Assembly (NCBI GenBank): GCA_041164825.1
Contig: JBEAOO010000006.1
Location: 1 to 53,867, forward strand
Length of the DNA: 53,867 nucleotides
Reading direction: 5' to 3'
DNA from: JBEAOO01 sp041164825
GTDB lineage: Bacteria; Pseudomonadota; Gammaproteobacteria; Burkholderiales; Burkholderiaceae_C
Shown here: positions 18,588-26,667 of the stretch, piece after piece
Layout: each line of letters begins with the position of its first letter
Numbering within the stretch: position 1 is the first letter of the stretch
Made by a program: the position numbers and the translations under genes
Notes under the pieces: generated by a model
What the model saw: only the letters and a program-made list of their open reading frames with translations
Database searches by the model: none
What the model was told of the DNA's origin: nothing

Positions 18588-19091
18588 ATGGACACGCCCG
18601 CTACGCCCGACATCCAACTGCGTGTGCTCGACGATTCGCCCGAGTCGATTGCGGCCACGCGCGAGATCTTCCACGAGTACCAGCGCAGCTTGGGCGTGGA
18701 CCTGTGTTTCCAAGGCTTCGAGGCCGAGCTGGCCACGCTGCCCGGTGACTACTCGGCGCCGTCGGGCTGCTTGCTGCTGGCCTATGTCGATGGCACGCTG
18801 GCCGGCTGCGGCGCCATTCGCCCGCTGGCCGATGTGGACTACGCCAACGCCTGCGAGATGAAGCGCCTCTATGTGCGCCCCGCCTTCCGCCGCTTCGGCC
18901 TGGGCCGCAGCTTGGCCGAGGCGCTGCTGACCGAGGCGCAGCGCGCCGGGCACTCTGTGGTGCTGCTCGACACGCTGGACGACATGGAGGCCGCGCGTGA
19001 GCTCTACGCCACGCTGGGTTTTGAGGACATCCCGCCCTACTACTTCAACCCGATTCCGGGTGCGCATTACCTCAAGGCCGAGCTCGGCTGA
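18588..19091 (+). CDS. GNAT family N-acetyltransferase
   Basis: A 167-residue acetyltransferase using acetyl-CoA. The core shows the GNAT pattern: MKRLYVRPAFRRFGLGRSL contains the R-x-F-G-L-G pyrophosphate-binding loop, followed by AGHSVVLLDTL and ARELYATLGFEDIPPYY, the typical C-terminal part. The acceptor is unknown. ATG 18588 is chosen because the frame upstream lies inside the cytochrome b561 gene. The gene starts 31 bases after that gene's stop and may be transcribed with it. Confidence 0.84.
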   Translation: MDTPATPDIQLRVLDDSPESIAATREIFHEYQRSLGVDLCFQGFEAELATLPGDYSAPSGCLLLAYVDGTLAGCGAIRPLADVDYANACEMKRLYVRPAFRRFGLGRSLAEALLTEAQRAGHSVVLLDTLDDMEAARELYATLGFEDIPPYYFNPIPGAHYLKAELG

Positions 19092-19137
19092 ATGCGGCCC
19101 AGCGTGTGGGATCTCGTGCGCGAGGGCCGCGGGTTAC

Positions 19138-19175
19138 GCGCCGGTACCAACGTACGATCTCGGCCGAACCGGCGC
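19138..19175. promoter_or_regulatory. Inverted repeat upstream of the aldose epimerase gene
   Basis: GCGCCGGT (19138-19145) and ACCGGCGC (19168-19175) form a perfect 8-bp inverted repeat around CGTACGATCTCGGCC (19151-19165). A 14-of-15 copy of that inner motif lies at 47561-47575, upstream of the GH19-like gene. It could be an operator, a promoter part or a terminator of the preceding gene. Confidence 0.4.
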
Positions 19176-19204
19176 CATCTCCGCGCCCGCCACCTGTCGC
19201 CCCG

Positions 19205-20074
19205 ATGACCGCTCCTTTCTCCGCCGCCGCCCCGTTTGAACTGCACGCCGGTGATTTGCGCCTGGCCGTGCGGCCCGACTTGGGTGGCAGCTTGGCCGGC
19301 CTGTGGTGGCGTGACACGCCCGTGATGCGCTCGGCCGACCCGCTGGCGTTGAGCAGCACGCGCGACGCCGCGAGCTTTCCGCTGGTGCCGTATTCCAACC
19401 GCATCGCGCACCGCCAGTTCGATTGGCAAGGCCAAGTCGTGACGCTGGACGAGGCATCGGCCAACGGCGGCCTGCACGCCATCCACGGCGTCGGCGTGTT
19501 GCGGCCATGGCGCGTGGCGGCGCTGCATGCCAGCGCCGCCGAGTGGTCGCTCAGCCATGCCGGCGATGGGCTGTGGCCCTTTGCCTTCGAGGCCAGCCAG
19601 CGTGCCGAGCTCACGGCCGAGGCGCTGAGTCTGCAGTTCTCCATCGTCAACACCGGTGATGTGCCGCAGCCGGCCGGCCTGGGTTGGCACCCGTACTTCC
19701 CGCTGCGCAGCCGCAGCCACGTGCGTGCGAACCTGGCTGCGCGCTGGGACAACGACGACATCATGCTGCCCGTGGCGCGTGTGCCGGTGGACGGCCTCGA
19801 TGCCGATGTGGCCGCGCTGGCGCTCGACAACTGCTTTGAGGGCTGGGACGGCAGCGCGCAGATCGACGACGAGCACTTCTCGCTGCGCCTGCACTCCAGC
19901 CTGCGCCACCTGGTGGTCTACACACCACCGGGCCGCGACTTCTTTTGTGTGGAGCCGGTCAGCCACCGCAACGACGCCTTCCACACCGCCGACCCTGCCG
20001 CGCACGGCCTGCGTACCCTGCAACCGGGTGAGCGCTTTGACGCCAGTTTCACCCTTCATGTGAGCCCCCGCTGA
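19205..20074 (+). CDS. Aldose 1-epimerase family protein
   Basis: A 289-residue mutarotase-fold protein that likely interconverts alpha and beta anomers of a sugar. Family residues are visible: VPYSNRIAHRQF, the histidine in GGLHAIHGVG, the second histidine in GLGWHPYF, and a C-terminal glutamate region (FFCVEPVSHRNDAF). The start at 19205 gives a normal length. Two bases separate it from the SMP-30/lactonase gene, so the two probably form a sugar-processing pair: mutarotation followed by lactone hydrolysis. Confidence 0.86.
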   Translation: MTAPFSAAAPFELHAGDLRLAVRPDLGGSLAGLWWRDTPVMRSADPLALSSTRDAASFPLVPYSNRIAHRQFDWQGQVVTLDEASANGGLHAIHGVGVLRPWRVAALHASAAEWSLSHAGDGLWPFAFEASQRAELTAEALSLQFSIVNTGDVPQPAGLGWHPYFPLRSRSHVRANLAARWDNDDIMLPVARVPVDGLDADVAALALDNCFEGWDGSAQIDDEHFSLRLHSSLRHLVVYTPPGRDFFCVEPVSHRNDAFHTADPAAHGLRTLQPGERFDASFTLHVSPR

Positions 20075-20076
20075 CC

Positions 20077-20997
20077 ATGCTCGATCACGCCGATCACGCC
20101 GATCCCGATGTCCACGTGGCCGTGGCCACGCCCAATGTATTGGGCGAATCGCCGCTCTGGCACCCGCGCGAGCAGGTGCTGTATTGGTGCGACATACCGG
20201 GCCACCGCCTGCAGCGCTACAACCCCGTCACGGGCGACCTGCGCCATTGGCAGTTCGACACCGATGTGGCCAGCATCGCGCCGCTGCTTGATGGCGGGCT
20301 GCTGATGGCGATGCGCGATGGCCTGTGGCGCATGGACCTCATCAGTGGTGAGCGCGAGCTGTTGCACAAGCCACGCTACGACCCGGCCAGCGAGCGCTTC
20401 AACGACGGCAAGTGCGACCCGCAAGGCCGCTTCTGGGTCGGCACCATCCACGAGCCGCGTGAGCCCAAGGCGGCGCTCTACCGCTTCAGCGGTGGCGAGT
20501 TGGAGCGCTGCGCCGATGGCGTTACCACGTCCAACGGCCTGGCCTGGAGTCCCGATGGCCGCACCCTGTATTGGAGCGACACCAAGGCGCACACGATCTA
20601 CGCCTTCGACTTCGAGGCCAGCACGGGCGCCATCAGCGGCAGGCGCGTGTTCGCCACCTTCCCAGTCAAGCAGCCGGGTCAAGATCTTGACGCCTACATG
20701 GGCCGGCCCGACGGCGCCTCGGTCGATGCCGAAGGCTGCTACTGGGTGGCCATGTTTGAGGGTCAGCGTCTGCTGCGCTTGTCACCCCAGGGCGAGGTGC
20801 TTCGCACCGTGCGATTGCCGGTGCGCTGCGCCACCATGCCCACCTTCGGTGGCGCCGATCTGAAAACGATCTACATCACCACCGCGCGCGAAAACCGGCC
20901 GGCGCAAGAGTTGGCCGTCCAGCCTTATGCGGGCTGCGTGCTGCAGTTGCGAGTGGATGTGCCTGGCTTGCCGGCCAACATGTGCCAATTGAGCTGA
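20077..20997 (+). CDS. SMP-30/gluconolactonase family protein
   Basis: A 306-residue six-bladed beta-propeller hydrolase of the SMP-30/LRE family, which opens sugar lactones with a divalent metal. Metal-ligand motifs are present: the glutamate in LGESPLWHP, the asparagine in TTSNGLAWSPDG and the aspartate in GRPDGASVDAEG. The propeller motif TLYWSDT is also typical. It directly follows the aldose epimerase gene, supporting a role in an oxidative sugar (for example galactose or arabinose) pathway. No sugar dehydrogenase or dehydratase is nearby, so the substrate remains open. Confidence 0.87.
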   Translation: MLDHADHADPDVHVAVATPNVLGESPLWHPREQVLYWCDIPGHRLQRYNPVTGDLRHWQFDTDVASIAPLLDGGLLMAMRDGLWRMDLISGERELLHKPRYDPASERFNDGKCDPQGRFWVGTIHEPREPKAALYRFSGGELERCADGVTTSNGLAWSPDGRTLYWSDTKAHTIYAFDFEASTGAISGRRVFATFPVKQPGQDLDAYMGRPDGASVDAEGCYWVAMFEGQRLLRLSPQGEVLRTVRLPVRCATMPTFGGADLKTIYITTARENRPAQELAVQPYAGCVLQLRVDVPGLPANMCQLS

Positions 20998-21026
20998 GCC
21001 GACAGGCAAGCCCATCGAACCGCTCG

Positions 21027-21057
21027 GCGCGCCATTGGGGTCAGCCCCCAAGCGCGC
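21027..21057 (+). terminator. Possible hairpin terminator after the SMP-30 gene
   Basis: GCGCGC-CA-TTGGGG (21027-21040) pairs with CCCCAA-GCGCGC (21046-21057) around a 5-base loop with a two-base bulge. No T-run follows, so it may be Rho-assisted or only structural. It lies 30 bases past the SMP-30 stop and before the atp promoter. Confidence 0.5.
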
Positions 21058-21177
21058 TGTAAGCCTGGCAATGGAGAATGCGGCCGCGCGGTGCGGTGTT
21101 GTCGCGCACCGGCCACAACGTTGCGAGTCACAAGTTCGCGGCGGGTTTGAATCGGTCAAATTGCACGGGTTATCACG

Positions 21178-21183
21178 TACAAT
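21178..21183 (+). promoter_or_regulatory. Candidate -10 element of the atp operon
   Basis: TACAAT lies 33 bases before the atpI start codon in a locally AT-richer stretch. No good -35 hexamer stands 16-18 bases upstream, so the call is tentative. The 20998-21215 gap before atpI must contain the main operon promoter, since the upstream gene appears terminated. Confidence 0.4.
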
Positions 21184-21215
21184 CCCGCGGTTTGGCTGTA
21201 TCCGAGCATGTCCTT

Positions 21216-21719
21216 ATGAGCAATCTGCCGCGTGACCCAAAAGGCCGCGTCTGGGCGGAGGTTGATGACGACGATGCGCAAGACGACGAGCCCGTCGTCG
21301 AACCCCTCACCCGAGAGCAGGCGCAAGCCCTGATCGCTCGGCACCCTCAGGTGTCGGTGCGACGGATGTTGTCTCTGCAGGCGGCGGCGGGTGTCCTGTG
21401 TGCCGTGGTGGCCTGGGGCATCACCCGCCAACCGGTGGCGGCAGGTTCGGCTTTGGCGGGGGCGGCGTCGGTGGTCATCCCTGCATGGGTGATGGCCCGC
21501 GGATTGGCTCGCCAGGCCGCCAGTCATCCGAGCGCAGCCGTGCTCGGGTTCATGGTCTGGGAGTTGGTGAAGATGGTGTGTGCGGTGGCCATTTTGGTGG
21601 CGGCCGCCGTGGGGATTCCTCACCTGAACTGGTTGGCGATGCTGATCACGATGGTGGTGTGTCTAAAGGTCAATTGGTGGATGTTGCTCAAGCAACGCTC
21701 ACTGGTGATGAAGCGCTAA
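21216..21719 (+). CDS. atpI: ATP synthase assembly protein I
   Basis: A 167-residue membrane protein with a charged, acidic N-terminal tail (about 1-50, with DDDDAQDDE) and four hydrophobic spans. In other bacteria AtpI helps assemble the c-ring and is not essential. It is weakly conserved in sequence; the call rests on topology, on the typical ending VCLKVNWWMLLKQRSLVMKR and on its place directly before atpB. It starts at ATG 21216 and is followed 20 bases later by atpB. Confidence 0.85.
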   Translation: MSNLPRDPKGRVWAEVDDDDAQDDEPVVEPLTREQAQALIARHPQVSVRRMLSLQAAAGVLCAVVAWGITRQPVAAGSALAGAASVVIPAWVMARGLARQAASHPSAAVLGFMVWELVKMVCAVAILVAAAVGIPHLNWLAMLITMVVCLKVNWWMLLKQRSLVMKR

Positions 21720-21739
21720 CTGAAAGAGTCTGATTCGAC

Positions 21740-22639
21740 ATGTCTGCCGAAACTCAAGCAGCCCACGGCCACGGTGGCCCAAGCGCTGGTGAATACATCC
21801 AGCATCACCTGCAGCACCTGCAGATGAACTTCTCGTTCGAGGGCGTGAAGCAAAAGTCGATCGTCGACTTCAGCCTCTTCAACCTCGACTCGGTGGTGTT
21901 CTCGCTGCTGTTGGGTGTCATCGGTTGCTTCCTGATGTGGCGCGCTGCCCGTGCTGTCACATCGGGTGTGCCCGGCCGTTTTCAAGCTGCGGTCGAAATT
22001 TTGGCCGAAATGGTGGACAACCAAGCCAAGGGCGTGATCCACAACGCCAAGAGCCGCAAGCTGGTGTCGCCCCTGGCGCTGACCGTGTTCGTCTGGATTT
22101 TCCTGATGAACTTCATGGACATGCTGCCGGTTGACCTGCTGCCATCCGCGTGGCACACCGCCGGTCCGGCCATGGGCTTCAAGAACTACCTGCGTGTGGT
22201 GCCGACGGCCGATCTGTCCACCACGCTGGGCCTGTCGGTCAGCGTGTTGCTGGTCTGCTTGGTCTACAACATCAAGATCAAGGGCTTGGGCGGCTGGGCG
22301 CATGAGCTCGTCGCTGCACCCTTTGGCGACAAGGTCGCGCTGTACCCGATCAATTTCCTGATGCAGATGATCGAGTTCACCGCCAAGACCGTGTCGCACG
22401 GCATGCGGTTGTTCGGCAACATGTTTGCCGGCGAACTGGTGTTCATGCTCATCGCCCTGATGGGTGGTGTGTGGGCATGGCAATTCAATCCTTTGACCGG
22501 CGCGTTCTGGCTGGGCTTTGGTCATGTGGTGGCGGGCACCGTCTGGACCCTCTTCCACATTCTGGTGATCACGTTGCAGGCCTTCATCTTCATGATGCTG
22601 ACCCTGATCTACGTGGGCCAAGCGCACGACGCGCACTGA
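21740..22639 (+). CDS. atpB: F1Fo ATP synthase subunit a
   Basis: Proton-channel subunit of the membrane Fo sector. The 299-residue protein has six or so transmembrane helices. The essential arginine facing the c-ring is Arg223 in SHGMRLFGNMFAGEL, matching E. coli aArg210. N-terminal block HHLQHLQMNF and the motif VFVWIFLMNFMDMLPVDLLP are typical of the betaproteobacterial protein. A long pyrimidine-rich leader separates it from atpE. Confidence 0.97.
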   Translation: MSAETQAAHGHGGPSAGEYIQHHLQHLQMNFSFEGVKQKSIVDFSLFNLDSVVFSLLLGVIGCFLMWRAARAVTSGVPGRFQAAVEILAEMVDNQAKGVIHNAKSRKLVSPLALTVFVWIFLMNFMDMLPVDLLPSAWHTAGPAMGFKNYLRVVPTADLSTTLGLSVSVLLVCLVYNIKIKGLGGWAHELVAAPFGDKVALYPINFLMQMIEFTAKTVSHGMRLFGNMFAGELVFMLIALMGGVWAWQFNPLTGAFWLGFGHVVAGTVWTLFHILVITLQAFIFMMLTLIYVGQAHDAH

Positions 22640-22640
22640 A

Positions 22641-22684
22641 CTCTCTCGTTCTTTCTCTCCCTTTCACTTCTCTCTTTCTTTTTC
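22641..22684 (+). promoter_or_regulatory. Pyrimidine-tract leader of atpE (probable translational enhancer)
   Basis: A 44-base stretch with only two purines, almost all C and T, directly precedes the AGGAG ribosome-binding site of atpE. In E. coli a U-rich sequence upstream of the atpE Shine-Dalgarno raises translation to supply the many copies of subunit c; the same role is inferred here. Confidence 0.65.
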
Positions 22685-22701
22685 GTACTTAGGAGCAAAA
22701 C

Positions 22702-22953
22702 ATGGAAAACGTTCTCGGTCTCGTCGCGCTGGCTTGTGGTCTGATCGTTGGTTTGGGTGCCATCGGCGCCTCGATCGGTATCGCTCTGATGGGCGGCAAG
22801 TTCCTGGAATCGTCGGCTCGCCAGCCCGAACTGATGAACGAACTGCAAACCAAGATGTTCATCTTGGCCGGTCTGATCGACGCTGCATTCTTGATCGGTG
22901 TCGCCATTGCGCTGCTGTTCGCATTCGCCAACCCCTTCGTTCTGGCTGCCTGA
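22702..22953 (+). CDS. atpE: F1Fo ATP synthase subunit c
   Basis: The 83-residue hairpin protein forms the rotating c-ring. Helix 1 has the glycine-rich packing motif GLGAIGASIGIALMGG; the polar loop is ARQPEL; helix 2 carries the ion-binding carboxylate Asp60 in AGLIDAAFLIG. Asp60, and the lack of the extra Gln/Ser-Thr ligands of sodium-binding rings, indicate proton coupling. It has a strong AGGAG site and a pyrimidine-rich leader, consistent with a need for more copies than the other subunits. Confidence 0.98.
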   Translation: MENVLGLVALACGLIVGLGAIGASIGIALMGGKFLESSARQPELMNELQTKMFILAGLIDAAFLIGVAIALLFAFANPFVLAA

Positions 22954-22990
22954 TCGCCCGCGCCCCTTTCACGGTTGAAAGGATCGTGCT

Positions 22991-23461
22991 GTGAATATCA
23001 ACGCAACCCTGTTCCTGCAAGCGATCGTTTTTGCGATCCTTGTCTGGTTCACGATGCGCTTCATCTGGCCGCCTCTCACCAAGGCCCTGGATGAACGCGC
23101 TGCCAAGATCGCTGAAGGCCTGTCGGCTGCCGACAAGGCCAAGGCCGAACTGGCGCAAGCCAACCAACGTGTGAACGAGCAGCTGTCCGCTGCCCGTGAA
23201 GACGTGACCAAGCGCCTGGCCGATGCCGAGCGCGTGGCGCATTCGATGGTCGAGGAAGCCAAGGGCCGCGCAAGCACCGAAGCTGCCAAGATCGTTGAGG
23301 CGGCCCAGGCCGAAGCCGCTCAGGCGACCGTGAAAGCCCGTGAGGTCCTGCGCGAGCAAGTGGCTGCACTGGCTGTCAAGGGCGCTGAGCAGATCCTCAA
23401 GCGCGAAGTCAACGCTGGCGTTCACGCCGAGCTGTTGGGTCGCCTGAAGACCGAGCTGTGA
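22991..23461 (+). CDS. atpF: F1Fo ATP synthase subunit b
   Basis: A 156-residue peripheral-stalk subunit. One N-terminal membrane span (NATLFLQAIVFAILVWFTMRF) is followed by FIWPPLTKALDERAAKIAEGL and a long charged, alanine-rich coiled coil to the C-terminus that dimerises and reaches the F1 head. The start is GTG at 22991 with GAAAGGA ten bases upstream. Length equals the typical 156 residues of E. coli subunit b. Confidence 0.97.
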   Translation: MNINATLFLQAIVFAILVWFTMRFIWPPLTKALDERAAKIAEGLSAADKAKAELAQANQRVNEQLSAAREDVTKRLADAERVAHSMVEEAKGRASTEAAKIVEAAQAEAAQATVKAREVLREQVAALAVKGAEQILKREVNAGVHAELLGRLKTEL

Positions 23462-23464
23462 ACC

Positions 23465-24001
23465 ATGGCTGAGCTTGCAACCCTTGCCCGCCCCTACGCG
23501 GACGCTCTGCTGCAAGTTGCCCTCAACGGCAACGCGCAGCAGCTCTCCGCCGAAGTCGATGCGCTGGCCGCTGTGGCGTCTGACGCCCAGATGCGCCAGT
23601 TCGCCGACGACCCCCAGGCCCGCGACGAGCAGGTGTTCGATGTGGTGCAGTCGGTGGCTCAAAAAGAGCCGCTGTCTGCACCCGCCGCCAACCTGCTGCG
23701 CACCGTGATCGACAACGGTCGCCTGTCGGTGCTGCCCGAGATCGCCGCGCAATTTCGCGCGCTGCTCAACGCACGCTCCGGCGTGTCCGACGCGACGGTT
23801 TACAGCGCGTTCGACATCGACGCTGCGCAGTTGGGTGAGGTGCTGACTTCGCTTGAAAAGCGTTTCGGCCGCAAGCTCAACGCCACGGTGCAGATTGATG
23901 CGTCCTTGATCGGTGGCATCCGCGTGGTGGTCGGCGACGAAGTGCTCGACACCTCGGTGAAGGCACGCCTAGAACAAATGAAAGCGGCACTCACGGCGTA
24001 A
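23465..24001 (+). CDS. atpH: F1Fo ATP synthase subunit delta
   Basis: A 178-residue subunit that links the peripheral stalk to the top of the alpha/beta hexamer. It begins MAELATLARPYADALLQVA, a typical delta N-terminus, and ends with the conserved GGIRVVVGDEVLDTSVKARL. It starts three bases after the atpF stop. Confidence 0.96.
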   Translation: MAELATLARPYADALLQVALNGNAQQLSAEVDALAAVASDAQMRQFADDPQARDEQVFDVVQSVAQKEPLSAPAANLLRTVIDNGRLSVLPEIAAQFRALLNARSGVSDATVYSAFDIDAAQLGEVLTSLEKRFGRKLNATVQIDASLIGGIRVVVGDEVLDTSVKARLEQMKAALTA

Positions 24002-24075
24002 GCCGTGGTGCTGTGTTGACCCCATTCGTCCAAACTGCTGAAGGCCCCACGCCCTGCGCAGACCGGAGAGAAGCT

Positions 24076-25629
24076 ATGCAACTGAATCCCGCTGAAATTT
24101 CCGAACTGATCAAGAGCCGCATTGAGGGTCTTGGCGCTTCGACCGACATCCGCAACCAAGGCACCGTTGTCTCGGTGACCGACGGCATCGTGCGCGTGCA
24201 CGGCCTGTCGGACGCGATGCAGGGCGAAATGCTCGAATTCGCCCCGACCAAGGACGGCACCCCGACCTTCGGCCTCGCGTTGAACCTCGAGCGTGACTCG
24301 GTGGGCGCGGTGATTTTGGGCGAATACGAACACATCTCCGAAGGCGATACCGTGAAGTGCACGGGCCGCATTCTGGAAGTGCCGGTTGGCCCCGAGCTCA
24401 AAGGCCGCGTGGTCAACGCGCTGGGTCAGCCGATCGATGGCAAGGGCCCGATCAATGCCAAGCTGTCGATGCCGATCGAAAAGATCGCTCCGGGCGTGAT
24501 TGCTCGCAAGTCGGTCGACCAGCCGATGCAAACCGGCCTGAAGTCGATCGACTCGATGGTGCCCGTGGGCCGCGGTCAGCGCGAGCTGATCATTGGTGAC
24601 CGCCAGACTGGCAAGACCGCTGTCGCCATCGACGCGATCATCAACCAGAAGGGTCAGAACATGACCTGCATCTACGTTGCGATCGGCCAAAAGGCGTCGT
24701 CGATCAAGAACGTGGTGCGTTCGCTGGAGCAAACCGGCGCGCTGGAATACACGATCGTGGTGGCCGCTTCGGCCGCTGAATCGGCTGCCATGCAGTACGT
24801 GTCGGCCTACTCGGGCTGCACGATGGGCGAGTACTTCCGCGACCGCGGCCAAGACGCGCTGATCGTGTATGACGATCTGTCCAAGCAAGCCGTGGCTTAC
24901 CGCCAAGTGTCGCTGCTGTTGCGCCGCCCGCCGGGCCGCGAAGCTTACCCGGGCGACGTGTTCTATCTCCACAGCCGCCTGCTCGAACGCGCTGCCCGCG
25001 TGAACGCCGACTACGTCGAAGCCTTCACCAAGGGTGAAGTCAAGGGCCAAACCGGATCGCTGACCGCACTGCCGATCATCGAAACCCAAGCTGGCGACGT
25101 GTCTGCTTTCGTGCCGACCAACGTGATCTCGATCACCGACGGCCAGATCTTCTTGGAAACGTCGCTGTTCAACGCCGGCATCCGCCCCGCCATCAACGCC
25201 GGTATCTCGGTGTCGCGTGTGGGCTCGTCGGCTCAGACCAAGATCATCAAGGGTCAATCGGGCGGTATCCGTACCGACTTGGCGCAGTACCGTGAGCTGG
25301 CTGCGTTCGCGCAGTTCGCTTCCGACCTGGACGAAGCCACCCGCAAGCAACTGGACCGCGGTGCGCGTGTGACCGAGCTGCTCAAGCAAGCTCAGTACAG
25401 CCCGCTGCCGATCTCGCTGATGGGTGCCACGCTGTTCGCGGTGAACAAGGGCTTCATGGACGACATCGAAGTCAAGCGCGTGCTGGCCTTTGAAGCCGGT
25501 CTGCACACCCACCTGAAGACCAGCCACGCGGCCCTGCTGTCGAAGATCGAAGCCAGCAAAGCCCTGGACAAGGACGCTGAAGCCGAATTGACGGCCGCAG
25601 TGACCGCGTTCAAGAAGTCCTTCGCCTGA
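24076..25629 (+). CDS. atpA: F1 ATP synthase subunit alpha
   Basis: A 517-residue regulatory nucleotide-binding subunit of the F1 head. It begins MQLNPAEISELIKSRIEGL, has the P-loop GDRQTGKT at residues 174-181, and the conserved VSRVGSSAQTK containing the arginine finger that completes the beta-subunit catalytic site. An in-frame start 63 bases upstream exists, but MQLNPAEI is the conserved N-terminus and CGGAGAGAAGCT precedes it. It is separated from atpH by about 75 bases. Confidence 0.98.
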   Translation: MQLNPAEISELIKSRIEGLGASTDIRNQGTVVSVTDGIVRVHGLSDAMQGEMLEFAPTKDGTPTFGLALNLERDSVGAVILGEYEHISEGDTVKCTGRILEVPVGPELKGRVVNALGQPIDGKGPINAKLSMPIEKIAPGVIARKSVDQPMQTGLKSIDSMVPVGRGQRELIIGDRQTGKTAVAIDAIINQKGQNMTCIYVAIGQKASSIKNVVRSLEQTGALEYTIVVAASAAESAAMQYVSAYSGCTMGEYFRDRGQDALIVYDDLSKQAVAYRQVSLLLRRPPGREAYPGDVFYLHSRLLERAARVNADYVEAFTKGEVKGQTGSLTALPIIETQAGDVSAFVPTNVISITDGQIFLETSLFNAGIRPAINAGISVSRVGSSAQTKIIKGQSGGIRTDLAQYRELAAFAQFASDLDEATRKQLDRGARVTELLKQAQYSPLPISLMGATLFAVNKGFMDDIEVKRVLAFEAGLHTHLKTSHAALLSKIEASKALDKDAEAELTAAVTAFKKSFA

Positions 25630-25720
25630 AGCCCATTGACCCTTGCGGGACAGCCCTGAAGCACGGTTTGGCTTCATCCGCTGTGTCATCAGTTCTGTCC
25701 CCAATTAGCTAGGAGCAATC

Positions 25721-26611
25721 ATGGCATCAAGCAAGGAAATTCGCGGCAAGATCAAGAGCTTCGAGAACACGAAGAAGATCACAAAGGCCATGGAAATGGT
25801 CTCGGTGTCGAAAATGCGCAAAGCGCAAGAACGTGTTCGCGCGGCTCGTCCTTACAGCGAAAAGATCCGCAGCCTGGCTGGCAATCTGTCGCAAGCCACG
25901 CCCGAGTACAAGCACGCCTTCATGGTGCCCAACGACGCCAGCAAGCCGGTCGGCTTCATCGTCGTCACCACCGACAAGGGCCTGTGCGGTGGTCTGAACA
26001 CCAACGTGTTGCGCAACGTCACCGCCAAGCTCAAAGAGCTCGACGCCATCGGCGTGAAGAGCGAAGCCGTGGCCATTGGCAACAAGGGTCTGGGTTTCCT
26101 GAACCGTGTGGGCGTCAAGGTCGTGTCGCAAGCCACGCAGCTGGGCGACCAGCCGCACCTAGACAAGCTCATTGGCCCGGCCAAGGTGCTGCTCGACGCG
26201 TACGCTGAAGGCAAGTTGTCGGCGGTGTACCTCTGCTACACGCGCTTCATCAACACCATGCGCCAAGAGCCCATGGTGCAGCAACTGCTGCCGCTGTCGA
26301 CCGACACTTTGTCGTCGACGGATGGTGCCACTGCTGCGGCGAAGCCCGCGCACGGTTGGGACTACCTCTACGAGCCGGACGCGCCGACGGTGATCGACGC
26401 GCTGCTGCTGCGTTACGTCGAGGCCTTGGTGTACCAGGCCGTGGCCGACAACATGGCGTCCGAACACTCGGCGCGCATGGTGGCCATGAAGGCCGCGACC
26501 GACAACGCGGGCAATGTGATTGGCGAGCTGAAGCTGATCTACAACCGCACGCGTCAAGCCGCGATCACCAAAGAACTGTCTGAAATCGTGGCGGGTGCGG
26601 CGGCTGTTTAA
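25721..26611 (+). CDS. atpG: F1 ATP synthase subunit gamma
   Basis: A 296-residue central-stalk subunit that rotates in the alpha/beta hexamer. The N-terminal coiled coil KEIRGKIKSFENTKKITKAM, the block TTDKGLCGGLNTNV and the C-terminal helix region RTRQAAITKELSEIVAGA are all diagnostic. A betaproteobacterial-type insertion lies near residues 195-215. AGGAG stands eight bases before the ATG. A weak TGAAGC/GCTTCA hairpin occurs in the 91-base gap after atpA. Confidence 0.97.
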   Translation: MASSKEIRGKIKSFENTKKITKAMEMVSVSKMRKAQERVRAARPYSEKIRSLAGNLSQATPEYKHAFMVPNDASKPVGFIVVTTDKGLCGGLNTNVLRNVTAKLKELDAIGVKSEAVAIGNKGLGFLNRVGVKVVSQATQLGDQPHLDKLIGPAKVLLDAYAEGKLSAVYLCYTRFINTMRQEPMVQQLLPLSTDTLSSTDGATAAAKPAHGWDYLYEPDAPTVIDALLLRYVEALVYQAVADNMASEHSARMVAMKAATDNAGNVIGELKLIYNRTRQAAITKELSEIVAGAAAV

Positions 26612-26667
26612 GCAGCAGCTTCACGCACGGCCAGACCCCAGAATCTGCAAGTTTTAAGGATACGAAC

